Positions 36,631-45,329 of a stretch of 64,000 nt of DNA are shown here, piece after piece. The stretch covers positions 1 through 64,000 of the forward strand of contig JANOTP010000131.1 of the NCBI GenBank assembly GCA_031416415.1, in the 5' to 3' direction. The DNA is from JANYCO01 sp031416415. GTDB taxonomy: Bacteria > Bacteroidota > Bacteroidia > Cytophagales > Cytophagaceae. The notes under the pieces were generated by a model. It searched no databases. It was not told the origin of the DNA and worked only from the letters and a program-made list of their open reading frames with translations. Within the stretch, counting starts at the first letter, position 1. Every line of letters starts with the position of its first letter. The position numbers were made by a program, and so were the translations under genes.

Positions 36631-38238
36631 ATGATTTTTAACAGTACTGATGCGATTATTCTGGTAGGCTACTTAGTACTGATTTTTGGGGTAGTGATTT
36701 ATTTTTCCCGAAAGGCTACTAATATTACTCAATACTTTTTAGCCGACAGGAGTATACCTTGGTTTGCTATTGGGGCTGCATTGTTTGCCACTGATATATC
36801 AAGTGCTCATGTAGGACTAGCAGGTGCTGGTTATTCTTCAGGCCTTGCAGTAAGTAATTTTGTTTTATCCGCCTGTGTGGTATTGGTTTTACTAGGTTGG
36901 TTTTTTACACCTTTCTATTTAAAAACAGGAGTATTTACGATGCCAGAGTTTTTGGAAAAGCGATACAATGAGAAATGTCGTTGGTATCTGTCCATCGTTT
37001 CCATCACGGCTTATATACTTACAAAAGTTTCAGTAACTCTTTTGGCTGGAGGGTTAGTACTAAAACATGTTATGGGTTGGGATATTTACACTTCAGCATT
37101 GGCACTTGTGTTGACAGCGGGTTTATATACTTTACTAGGAGGGTCTAGAGGAGTAATCATGGCGCAAGTGGTACAAGCCTTTTTTTTAATAGTAGGGTCT
37201 GCGTTACTTGTTTATTATGGACTAGAGGAAGTAGGTGGTTTGGAAGGATTGAAAGAGAAAGTCCCTGCGGGTTATTTTAAAATATTCAAGCCTATTGACG
37301 ACCCTGAATTTCCATGGATAGGTATGGTCTTTGGAGCATTGATTTTAGGGATATGGTATTGGACTACAGATCAATACATCGTGCAGATTACACTTAGTGC
37401 AAAAAATATTGATCATGCACGCTCAGGTACATTATTTGCTGCATATTTAAGATTATTGCCAATTTTGTTATTAGTTGTTCCAGGTATTATCGCTAAAGTA
37501 TTATATCCCGATATTCCTTCAAGTAGTGCCTATGTAACGATGGTAACCCATTTGCTGCCAGCAGGGATACGTGCAATTGTACTTATTAGTCTTCTAGCGG
37601 CACTTATCACCTCTCTTTCTTCTGCTATTAACGCAACGTCTACATTGTTTACGCTTGATATTTATAACAAACTTTACCCTAAGGCGAATGATTTTGTATT
37701 GGTTAATATTGGTCGGATTGCCACCTTTGTAGTGGTGCTTTTTGGGATCATCTGGGTGCCCTTTATTTATGCTCTTTCTAGCGACATCTATTTTTATATA
37801 CAAAGTATACAATCGTATATTGCACCACCTATATGTGTAGTATTTTTAGTAGGAATCCTTTGGACAAGAGCCAATGGTACTGCTGCTATTAGTGTATTAT
37901 TAATAGGATTAGCACTGGGAACGATAAAATTTGTATCTGATATTTTATATAGAAGTTTTGAAGTACGTGGAGGTGTTGTGTCTTTTCTTGGCGAAATAAA
38001 TTTCTTACACTTCGCTATATTTTTATTTCTAATTAGTATGGTTTTAATGTTTGTAATTAGTATGCTTACTAAAGCTCCTGGCAAAGATAAGTTAAAAGGT
38101 TTTACACTTAAATATGCCAATGAAATTGTAAAAGATGAAGAGTATAAAAAAGAAAGTGGAAAATACAGAAAGTTAAATCTAATTGCTACTGCTGTATTGT
38201 TGTTATTACTTTCTTTATATTGGTTTATTTTTGGATAA
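36631..38238 (+). CDS. Sodium/solute symporter (SSS family)
   Basis: The 535-residue inner-membrane protein has about 13-14 membrane helices and SSS motifs: FLADRSIPWFAIGAALFATD and AGAGYSSGLAV near the N-terminus, MPEFLEKRYNEK, and LLAALITSLSSAINATSTLF in helix 8, whose Ser/Ser pair binds Na+ in SGLT relatives. It probably takes up a sugar or similar solute with Na+; substrate cannot be fixed from sequence. It has a weak promoter-like pair upstream and converges with the 7TM-GAF gene, 19 nt away. Confidence 0.93.
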   Translation: MIFNSTDAIILVGYLVLIFGVVIYFSRKATNITQYFLADRSIPWFAIGAALFATDISSAHVGLAGAGYSSGLAVSNFVLSACVVLVLLGWFFTPFYLKTGVFTMPEFLEKRYNEKCRWYLSIVSITAYILTKVSVTLLAGGLVLKHVMGWDIYTSALALVLTAGLYTLLGGSRGVIMAQVVQAFFLIVGSALLVYYGLEEVGGLEGLKEKVPAGYFKIFKPIDDPEFPWIGMVFGALILGIWYWTTDQYIVQITLSAKNIDHARSGTLFAAYLRLLPILLLVVPGIIAKVLYPDIPSSSAYVTMVTHLLPAGIRAIVLISLLAALITSLSSAINATSTLFTLDIYNKLYPKANDFVLVNIGRIATFVVVLFGIIWVPFIYALSSDIYFYIQSIQSYIAPPICVVFLVGILWTRANGTAAISVLLIGLALGTIKFVSDILYRSFEVRGGVVSFLGEINFLHFAIFLFLISMVLMFVISMLTKAPGKDKLKGFTLKYANEIVKDEEYKKESGKYRKLNLIATAVLLLLLSLYWFIFG

Positions 38239-38257
38239 ACTAAATTATTTATTTTTT

Positions 38258-40234
38258 TCAGTTCTTTTTTAGCGTTTTAATTTCATCTACATATTCTTTT
38301 TCTTTTCTAGTAAACTCTTCCTGTGTAGCCATTAATTCTTCTACCTGTTGGCGCATCTCTTCTTCTTGCTGGCGCAACATTTCTTCTTTGTTTATCGATT
38401 CTTCTAATAGTTTACGTGTGGCGTCGTTAAACATAACATTACTCAGCGAAGAAGCTATTTGATTTGTAAACTTATCCAGTACTTCATATTGTAAAGGCGT
38501 AAATTCTTTAAAGGAAGCCATTTCTATTATTCCAACAAGTTGTTGATTGAAATGTAACGGTTCTATAATTATTAATTTGGGAGTAGCTTGACCCAAGCCC
38601 GAGGAAATTGCAATATAGTCTTCGGGCACTTGATGGATTTCAATTCTTTCTTTGTCTTTCAAACATTGTCCCACAAGACCTTCTCCTTCTTCTATTTTCA
38701 AACCATTTAATCTGATCTCATCAAGTCCATAACCAGAATAAAGTTCAAGGTACTTAGTTCCCGGACTTATCATGTATAGAGCGGTAAGTTTACAATCGAA
38801 ATATTCGGCAACGAATTTTGTTATTTTTTTATAAAGTTGGTCAGTATCGTTTAGATAGTTGGATATTATATTACTGAGTTCAGATATACCACCTGAGACA
38901 TATTTTTCTCTATTGATTTGCTCTTCTACTCTTTGTTGCAGATTTTTTCTAAGTTTTTCTGTTTTTAGATGCGTCTGTTCAAGTTCCACTAAAGATTTCT
39001 CTTGACTAACAACAAGATCTTCCATTTTTATTTTAAGTCGTTCGCCTAATGCCAATGAAATAAATAAAATTTGAAATGATTCACCTACAAGGTGCATATA
39101 AACCGTTGCAATTGTATGAGGTAATAGACCATTAATAGTCAGTTCTCGAATAGCATAACCGATTACAAGTGTTGACATAGCAATTGTAAAATAGCGTAGT
39201 TGTTTATGACCTCTATACAATACGATCAAAGCGTAGGTGAGAATAAAAATGCGAATTAATAAATCAAGAATGAAAGAGGGAAAGGGGCTTATTCCAATTA
39301 GGTTAAGAATTAAATAAATAAAACGAAAACCAATTAAACCTAAGCCAATCTTAATGTATTTTTTTTCTGGATTGGTTTCTTTAAGAAATTCATAAGCAAG
39401 AAATAAAAAGAGATTAATCACACAAAATGATGTGATATGTTGGAATAAATTATTTATTTCGGGAAAAACGTTCCATATAAATTGAAATCCAAGACCATCT
39501 TGTGAAGCACTAAATAAACCAGCTGTAAAGATGTATAATACATAAACAATATATATTCTTAGTCTGGTCACGAAGTATTGCATTAGATTGAATATTATCA
39601 TTGAAATAATCAATCCATAAAAAAGAGCTAGATAAAAATATTCCTTTAAAGCATAAGCAATATAAGAGTGAACATTTCTTACTACACCAATAAAAAAAGT
39701 GCGATGAGAAGATTTAAATTTAATGTAAACTATTTGTTCTTCATTGTATTTAAGTTGTAAATCAAAAACGAAATTTTTATGCTTGTAAGGGCGGATAGAA
39801 AATGGTTTTGTATCCCCTCCTTCGGAAAGCATATATTTTCCATTTTCGTCTGGAGCATAAAAGTAGATTTCATCGATGGATTGGTCATATGCCTCAATTA
39901 CCCAGTTGTAATTATCTGTAGTTAATTTTTTAATTTTTATTCTAGCCCAATATGCCACATCGTTTTTGTTGGTCACACGTGCGGCAGAGGCATTGTTAAT
40001 GAAATTTTTATCGTATTTTCCTGATAAAATATTTTCAATTGTAATAGAATTATCGATGTCTTCTAGTAGTTCTATATTTTCACCTTTCCAAAAGTGAAGC
40101 TCGTTTATATCCTTATCGGTAATGGTAACGGGAATAGTACAATAGGAAATGTGAGGGATGAAAAATAAAAGTAAAATGTATAGAATCGAAACCTTGTTTC
40201 TGAAACCTTTCCTTAGTTTTGTTTTGGTCTTCAA
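38258..40234 (-). CDS. 7TM-DISM receptor with GAF domain and no output domain
   Basis: The 658-residue protein has a signal sequence (about 12-32), a periplasmic 7TMR-DISMED2-like domain (about 40-180, YWARIKIKKLTTDNYNWVIE), a seven-helix 7TM-DISM membrane domain (about 190-405), a coiled coil (405-445), a GAF domain (about 455-605), and a charged coiled coil at the end (LLEESINKEEMLRQQEEEMR). 7TM-DISM proteins usually end in a kinase, cyclase or phosphatase; none is present, so it probably signals by contact with another protein. The GAF carries the VPEDYIAISSGLG stretch shared with two proteins at 55.7 and 59.4 kb. Confidence 0.88.
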   Translation of the reverse strand: MKTKTKLRKGFRNKVSILYILLLFFIPHISYCTIPVTITDKDINELHFWKGENIELLEDIDNSITIENILSGKYDKNFINNASAARVTNKNDVAYWARIKIKKLTTDNYNWVIEAYDQSIDEIYFYAPDENGKYMLSEGGDTKPFSIRPYKHKNFVFDLQLKYNEEQIVYIKFKSSHRTFFIGVVRNVHSYIAYALKEYFYLALFYGLIISMIIFNLMQYFVTRLRIYIVYVLYIFTAGLFSASQDGLGFQFIWNVFPEINNLFQHITSFCVINLFLFLAYEFLKETNPEKKYIKIGLGLIGFRFIYLILNLIGISPFPSFILDLLIRIFILTYALIVLYRGHKQLRYFTIAMSTLVIGYAIRELTINGLLPHTIATVYMHLVGESFQILFISLALGERLKIKMEDLVVSQEKSLVELEQTHLKTEKLRKNLQQRVEEQINREKYVSGGISELSNIISNYLNDTDQLYKKITKFVAEYFDCKLTALYMISPGTKYLELYSGYGLDEIRLNGLKIEEGEGLVGQCLKDKERIEIHQVPEDYIAISSGLGQATPKLIIIEPLHFNQQLVGIIEMASFKEFTPLQYEVLDKFTNQIASSLSNVMFNDATRKLLEESINKEEMLRQQEEEMRQQVEELMATQEEFTRKEKEYVDEIKTLKKN

Positions 40235-40426
40235 TACTATGTTTGATTATTCTTCGCTGTGAATTTAAATAAACCACTATAAAGTTGATTAAACTAATTA
40301 AACTATTGGTTTAGATACATTAGTGACATTAAAGATATTTAATATATTGTGTTTCTCAAAGAATATTTCAAAAAGATGATTTTAGCAGCATTAAATTAAA
40401 TCAAATAAAATTTAATTACTATAATT

Positions 40427-40463
40427 AAAGCTGTCTATTAATCTACATTTAATAGACAGCTTT
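40427..40463. repeat. Perfect 15-bp stem-loop
   Basis: AAAGCTGTCTATTAA (40427-40441) pairs exactly with its complement at 40449-40463, with a 7-nt loop. It looks like a terminator with symmetric A and T flanks but lies upstream of both neighbouring genes, so no known transcript ends here. Confidence 0.7.
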
Positions 40464-40505
40464 ATTACATATGATATTATTTAGGCAACAAAACAAACAG
40501 TGTAG

Positions 40506-40542
40506 ATGTCTTGATGATGAATTGAATTTATCATCAAGACAT
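40506..40542. repeat. 17-bp stem-loop with one wobble
   Basis: ATGTCTTGATGAT (40506-40518) is mirrored exactly at 40530-40542, and four inner pairs (one G-T) extend the stem, leaving a 3-nt loop. It lies 42 nt beyond the previous hairpin. Confidence 0.7.
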
Positions 40543-41198
40543 TTACTTTAAATGAGTTTAAATTATTTACCGAGGATTCATTTACTACTATATTGAAAAT
40601 ATGAGTTAAATTAAAATAGTAAAGTTTTTTTTAATTTTGAGAGTTTTATAGAAATGAATTAAAGATTAAATTTATCTAATATACTAAAAATCAATACTTA
40701 ATTTAAATTGAACGTATAAAAACTTTATTTATCATCTACTATTTTAACAATGTAGTATTTAAGGACTAATCCAATCTATAGCTTTTTAAGAGCCTTAAAT
40801 TTATGCAATATATTTATAAATTACTGTTAGTAAATTATTTATAAATAAAATAAAATCCTTTGGTTATTTATTTGCAAAAAAAGTATTAAAAATAACTGAT
40901 TTAGTCATACTATTAATATTTGCTATACGTATAAATGACCATTCTTATGTTTTTAAAGAAATAAATCATATTTGAAGTTGATATTTAATTTGCGATTTAA
41001 AAAGGAATAATGCCAAATTTGATAAAAAATACTATATCTGATTCTTTTTTTATTGTTTTCTAAACGTAAAAGAAGGTAGAATTTCTAGGTATATAAGAAG
41101 CAAGAAAATATAATAATAATAAAAAAAATGTCTTTTGTTATAAAATTATAATAGATTTTAGAAATAGATAAAGAATATACTTTATTAACTCCTTAATT

Positions 41199-42314
41199 AT
41201 GAATAAACTATACAAGTTTGTTTTTTTATTGTCAATGATCAGTTTATCGTCTGCAAATTTTGCAATCGCCGACAAAGAATTCTACGTTTACTCAGAAAAA
41301 TTTGACAATGGTTCACCTTCAGGAATTATGGGGACTGCAAATGGCAAAAGTTTAACAATTGACCCAAGTTGCAAAGAAAACCCATTCAAAGGAGATAATT
41401 GTTTAAAAATAAGCGCTTCTGGAGAAGAAGGATGGAGTGGAGTATTTGTCCAAACAGGAAATACATGGAAAGGTGGAATTGATTCGTTAGTTCCATTGGC
41501 TAATTTGAGCGATAAGAAATATTTAGTTTTTAATATACGTTCTGACAAAGATATGAAGCTCCCTAAAATAGGCATGGGAGAGGGAAATGAAGCTACTAAA
41601 GGAGAAGCTGGCATTGCAGTCACTACTAAATGGCAACGATATGTTTTTGAATTACCTGCTAAAGGACTTAATCGTGTAAATGGTTTACTTTTAGTTGTTT
41701 TTGAAGGCGTAGGAGTAGTGTATTTAGATGAAATTTATTATGCGGGCAGTGATTTTTTACCTGTTGCTACAGATATAGTTTATCAAGAAAGAAAAGAACC
41801 ACTTGATCCTACATCATTTTATGTATATGCGGATAAATTCGAAAACGGTGTTCCAAGTGGATACATGGGAGATAAAAATGGTTCCAGTGTAAAGTTGGAC
41901 GACAATTGTAGAACAAACCCTTTTATGGGAACGAAATGTATAAAAATTACTACCGATAATTCAGAGGGATGGAGAGGTATGTATATACTTTATAGTGGAG
42001 TTTGGAATGCAGCAATATCTGAAAAAACTAAATTGGTAGATCTAAGTGCTTATGATAAATTAGAATTTTATGCACGTGCTGATGTGAAAGAATCAGAGCC
42101 TTATTTGTTTGGTGAAATTGGAGTAGGAGCGGGAGACAAATACGAAGATAAAAGAGCCGAAACCTATTTGGAAGTTGGACCGAAATGGAAAAAATATACC
42201 ATTAATTTAAAAGGTATGAATTTAAAAACTGCCAATTCACTTTTGTTTATGGTGTTGCCAGTTGGCACAGTATACTTAGATGAAATACGATTTTTAAAAA
42301 AGAAGGAAAAATAA
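41199..42314 (+). CDS. Secreted protein with two tandem carbohydrate-binding-like domains
   Basis: The 371-residue protein has a signal peptide (YKFVFLLSMISLSSANFAIA) and two homologous halves, about 28-190 and 207-371. Each half starts FYVY-x-x-KF-x-NG-x-P-SG, contains NPF-x-G-x-x-C-[LI]-KI and EGW-x-G, and ends VYLDEI. Each looks like a jelly-roll carbohydrate-binding domain; the conserved Trp and the paired Cys could support binding. No catalytic residues are seen. As the first gene of the operon with a GH16 enzyme it is probably a polysaccharide-binding protein. The next gene starts 17 nt later. Confidence 0.75.
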   Translation: MNKLYKFVFLLSMISLSSANFAIADKEFYVYSEKFDNGSPSGIMGTANGKSLTIDPSCKENPFKGDNCLKISASGEEGWSGVFVQTGNTWKGGIDSLVPLANLSDKKYLVFNIRSDKDMKLPKIGMGEGNEATKGEAGIAVTTKWQRYVFELPAKGLNRVNGLLLVVFEGVGVVYLDEIYYAGSDFLPVATDIVYQERKEPLDPTSFYVYADKFENGVPSGYMGDKNGSSVKLDDNCRTNPFMGTKCIKITTDNSEGWRGMYILYSGVWNAAISEKTKLVDLSAYDKLEFYARADVKESEPYLFGEIGVGAGDKYEDKRAETYLEVGPKWKKYTINLKGMNLKTANSLLFMVLPVGTVYLDEIRFLKKKEK

Positions 42315-42331
42315 TTGACTAACCCAAAAAG

Positions 42332-43225
42332 ATGAAAGTAAAGTATTTAAGCGCGCTTTGTATAGCACTGATTTGCTCTGCCTGTTCTACATTTTATCTG
42401 GTACAAAAACCAGATTTGTATAAATCAGCAGAGGAATCTTTCGAAGAAGACTTAACTCCTCCCGGCGATAATGGCTATAAGCCAGCGCAGGAGAAAGAAG
42501 GATGGAAACTTGTATGGCAAGATGAATTTGAAGGAGCCATTTTAGATTCTACCAAATGGAGTTATGAAATAAATGGTGATGGTGGAGGAAATAATGAATT
42601 ACAGTATTATGTTAAGAATCGGAATAACGCTTACATGAAAGATGGCAAGTTTGTCATAAAAGGTATGCGTCAAGATTACAAAGGAAAACCTTATACTTCA
42701 GCTCGTGTAAATACTCGTTACAAAGCGGGATGGAAATATGGAAGATTTGACATCAGAGCCCGTACCCCTATCCAACAAGGAGTATGGCCTGCAATATGGA
42801 TGTTGCCTACGGACTATGTTTATGGAGGATGGCCTCAAAGTGGTGAGATAGACATCATGGAAACAATAGGACACAAACCTACTACGCTTTATGGAACGCT
42901 CCACTATGGTCAACCTTGGCCTAATAATAAAAATATAGGTGGTAATATTGAATTACCTAAAGGAACATTTGAAGATGCTTATCATGTATTTTCCTGTGAG
43001 TGGGAAGAAAATGTAGTGCGTTTTTATGTAGACGATTCTCTTTATGCAACACGTACCCCAGCAGATTTGTCTCCTCAGCCATGGCCTTTTGATCAAACTT
43101 TTCACATGATCTTAAATCTTGCCATAGGCGGAAATTGGCCAGGTCCACCAGACGAAACAACTGTATTTCCAAAATACATGTTTGTGGATTATGTAAGAGT
43201 TTACGAAAGAAAGACAGATAAATAA
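42332..43225 (+). CDS. GH16 beta-glucanase (laminarinase-type) lipoprotein
   Basis: The 297-residue lipoprotein (signal CIALICSAC) has a GH16 jelly-roll: WKLVWQDEFEGAILDSTKWS at the start and the catalytic motif GEIDIMETIG, in which the two Glu (nucleophile and acid/base) and the Asp are intact. Flanking motifs (TARY-like KAGWKYGRFDIRAR, GVWPAIWMLP and ILNLAIGGNWPGPP) fit the laminarinase group that cleaves beta-1,3 or mixed-linkage glucan. The lipid anchor places it in the outer membrane. It is the only glycoside hydrolase in the operon, so the locus should target a beta-glucan. Confidence 0.93.
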   Translation: MKVKYLSALCIALICSACSTFYLVQKPDLYKSAEESFEEDLTPPGDNGYKPAQEKEGWKLVWQDEFEGAILDSTKWSYEINGDGGGNNELQYYVKNRNNAYMKDGKFVIKGMRQDYKGKPYTSARVNTRYKAGWKYGRFDIRARTPIQQGVWPAIWMLPTDYVYGGWPQSGEIDIMETIGHKPTTLYGTLHYGQPWPNNKNIGGNIELPKGTFEDAYHVFSCEWEENVVRFYVDDSLYATRTPADLSPQPWPFDQTFHMILNLAIGGNWPGPPDETTVFPKYMFVDYVRVYERKTDK

Positions 43226-43247
43226 AAACTGAAAATAAAAAGTTCTT

Positions 43248-45272
43248 ATGTTGAAATATTATTATCGAATTAAATTTTGTGTGACCGGAATAACGGCATT
43301 GCTGCTTTTGCCAGTAGCATCGGCCTTCGCTTCGCCACCCGATTCCAGCGGTACTCAATTACTAAAGCCAATGAGTATTTCGCTAAAGAAAATCACCTCT
43401 TCTTTAGGCCTAATGAAATCTACTTCACTTACTAAAGTAGAAGATAAAGAAGTATTAGAGCCAGGTGGCTTGTTTAATAAGTTTTTGAGCGGCCTTCAAA
43501 CCGGTGGTTTTTACAGAGCTTATTTTTGGGGACGTAGCATGAACAATGATTACACCAATCAGAATGGTGGCGCTCTCGGAACTACAAAAACATTGAATTT
43601 AGGAGATGGTAACTTTGACCCAATGTTCATGATGTATGTGGGCGGTGCACCTACAGTGAATACTAGTATTGGAACAGAATTAATTTTAGCAAATCCATTC
43701 GAAGCTTTTCAAGGTCCTAGCGCTGGAGACAGAACGTTTAATACCTATTTTAATATGGTGCTTCGTGGTAACACAAATACTAAATTTGGAAATTTTGGAA
43801 TTGTAGCGGGTGGTATTCAATGGACCCAGTTATCTCCATTTACTTTTGGATCGAATGTAGGCTATCAACGTTATAGCATTTGGGAAAGAAGGCCATGGGA
43901 TCCTGTAGGAAACGTGAGTACTCGTTATGCAGCCTACTACTATAACGGTACAATCAATCAAGATCAACGTTTTGGTACAAGGGCCTTCAAAGGTTTTGTT
44001 ATAAATGGTTACGACATGCCATTTAAGACTTCCTTAGATTTCTTTTATGGAAAAACAGATGCGAATGCAGGTTTTGATAGAGAGCGGTTAGTAAAACCTA
44101 AAAGCAATATTGGTGGTAAAATCACAAAAAATTTCAAAAACAACAACAAGATTTCTTTAAATACATTTAACTCATTCATAAGAACTGATAGTATTAACGG
44201 TAGTATAGATGCTCAATGGAATATTTATACTACAGAATACAACTTCAATTTCAAAGGATTTAATATTAATGGAGAAATTGGATTTGGTGGTTATGAAAGT
44301 CCTAACTACAAGAGATCTTGGGGAGAAGGTATCATGGTGAATTTACTTACCCCAAAGAAATATACTTTATTACCTCTTAATTTGAGATTTTTCCAAATTA
44401 GCAAAAGTTTTACTAGCAATGTTGCTCAATTTTCTAATACATCTAATCGTGAAGTAACAAGTGGATACCAACCACAAAATACAGTAGTACTTGTTCCTTT
44501 TGGAGGAAATATGAGTGGTGTAGGAGATCTTGCTAACAACAGAAGAGGTGCAGCTTTTAACACCGAAGTGAAAGTATGGAAGTTGAAATTTTTGGGAGGT
44601 ATACAAATGGAGAGTGAACTTGAAAAAACTAATAATAAAGATGTATTAACCTATGGTCATCGAATTAATGGACTTACTTGGTCTAGATTGCCAGGTATTT
44701 TCCCTTATGATCCAGGAATGGGACCAAATGGAAGAGTGAAAACTATTTACAGAGGTGTTTATGAAAACGTAGGAGTATTTGAAAACCCAACAGACTCTAC
44801 TGCTTTATATAAAAAGCATTATAGTTCTCTTGACTTTCAGATTAAGTTTAAAACAAAATTATTCAACAAAGATATTTACTTCTATAATTTGAATACGGTA
44901 ATGAGTGCTCAGAATAAATTTTCTGCGATTCCTGTATTCGGTGAAAAAGCATACATCAATGCTAGATATCATGAAGGTGAAGTTTATTACCATATAATGC
45001 GCGATTTAGTACTTTCGCTTTATGGTGGATTGGAATATGTAAAAGGAAATAAATTTACAGATACCACTACAACAATTACTGGTGTTGATGGCATTACGGG
45101 CAAAGCACGTGATCAATTAGGTAAAGCGCTTGGTGTTGGTATAGACTTTTCTATAAGCACCAATACTTCAATTTATTTAAGACAAAGATGGTTTAGTTTT
45201 AAAGACAAGTATTTCCAAGACGAAGACTTTATAGGAAACGAAGCAACTATTGAATTGAAGATTTTCTTCTAA
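43248..45272 (+). CDS. Outer-membrane beta-barrel protein, glucan operon
   Basis: The 674-residue protein has a signal peptide (CVTGITALLLLPVASAFA) and then long alternating beta-strand sequence ending in ATIELKIFF with a terminal Phe, the mark of BamA-inserted barrels. It is not a TonB-dependent receptor: no plug signature or TonB box is visible. I do not recognise the family. The gene lies 22 nt after the GH16 gene and 57 nt before a second barrel gene. It may act as an outer-membrane channel or docking protein for oligosaccharides. Confidence 0.75.
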   Translation: MLKYYYRIKFCVTGITALLLLPVASAFASPPDSSGTQLLKPMSISLKKITSSLGLMKSTSLTKVEDKEVLEPGGLFNKFLSGLQTGGFYRAYFWGRSMNNDYTNQNGGALGTTKTLNLGDGNFDPMFMMYVGGAPTVNTSIGTELILANPFEAFQGPSAGDRTFNTYFNMVLRGNTNTKFGNFGIVAGGIQWTQLSPFTFGSNVGYQRYSIWERRPWDPVGNVSTRYAAYYYNGTINQDQRFGTRAFKGFVINGYDMPFKTSLDFFYGKTDANAGFDRERLVKPKSNIGGKITKNFKNNNKISLNTFNSFIRTDSINGSIDAQWNIYTTEYNFNFKGFNINGEIGFGGYESPNYKRSWGEGIMVNLLTPKKYTLLPLNLRFFQISKSFTSNVAQFSNTSNREVTSGYQPQNTVVLVPFGGNMSGVGDLANNRRGAAFNTEVKVWKLKFLGGIQMESELEKTNNKDVLTYGHRINGLTWSRLPGIFPYDPGMGPNGRVKTIYRGVYENVGVFENPTDSTALYKKHYSSLDFQIKFKTKLFNKDIYFYNLNTVMSAQNKFSAIPVFGEKAYINARYHEGEVYYHIMRDLVLSLYGGLEYVKGNKFTDTTTTITGVDGITGKARDQLGKALGVGIDFSISTNTSIYLRQRWFSFKDKYFQDEDFIGNEATIELKIFF

Positions 45273-45329
45273 GAATTAAGTAAATAAATAAAGAAACTAG
45301 ATTAGTATTAAATTTTAAAAATATATAAA

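Larger units (their letters stand above)
40235..41198. other. 964-nt gene-less region between divergent genes, with two strong hairpins
   Basis: The region is very AT-rich and has no gene I can support. It carries the hairpins listed at 40427-40463 and 40506-40542. The right-hand 650 nt shows nothing clear. TTTTG followed by TAGATTTTAG near 41130-41162 is a weak promoter candidate for the beta-glucan operon. Confidence 0.55.

Noticed and set aside
42957..43358. 133-codon minus-strand frame across the GH16/barrel junction
   Set aside because: It overlaps two well-supported coding regions on the other strand and has no recognisable features.
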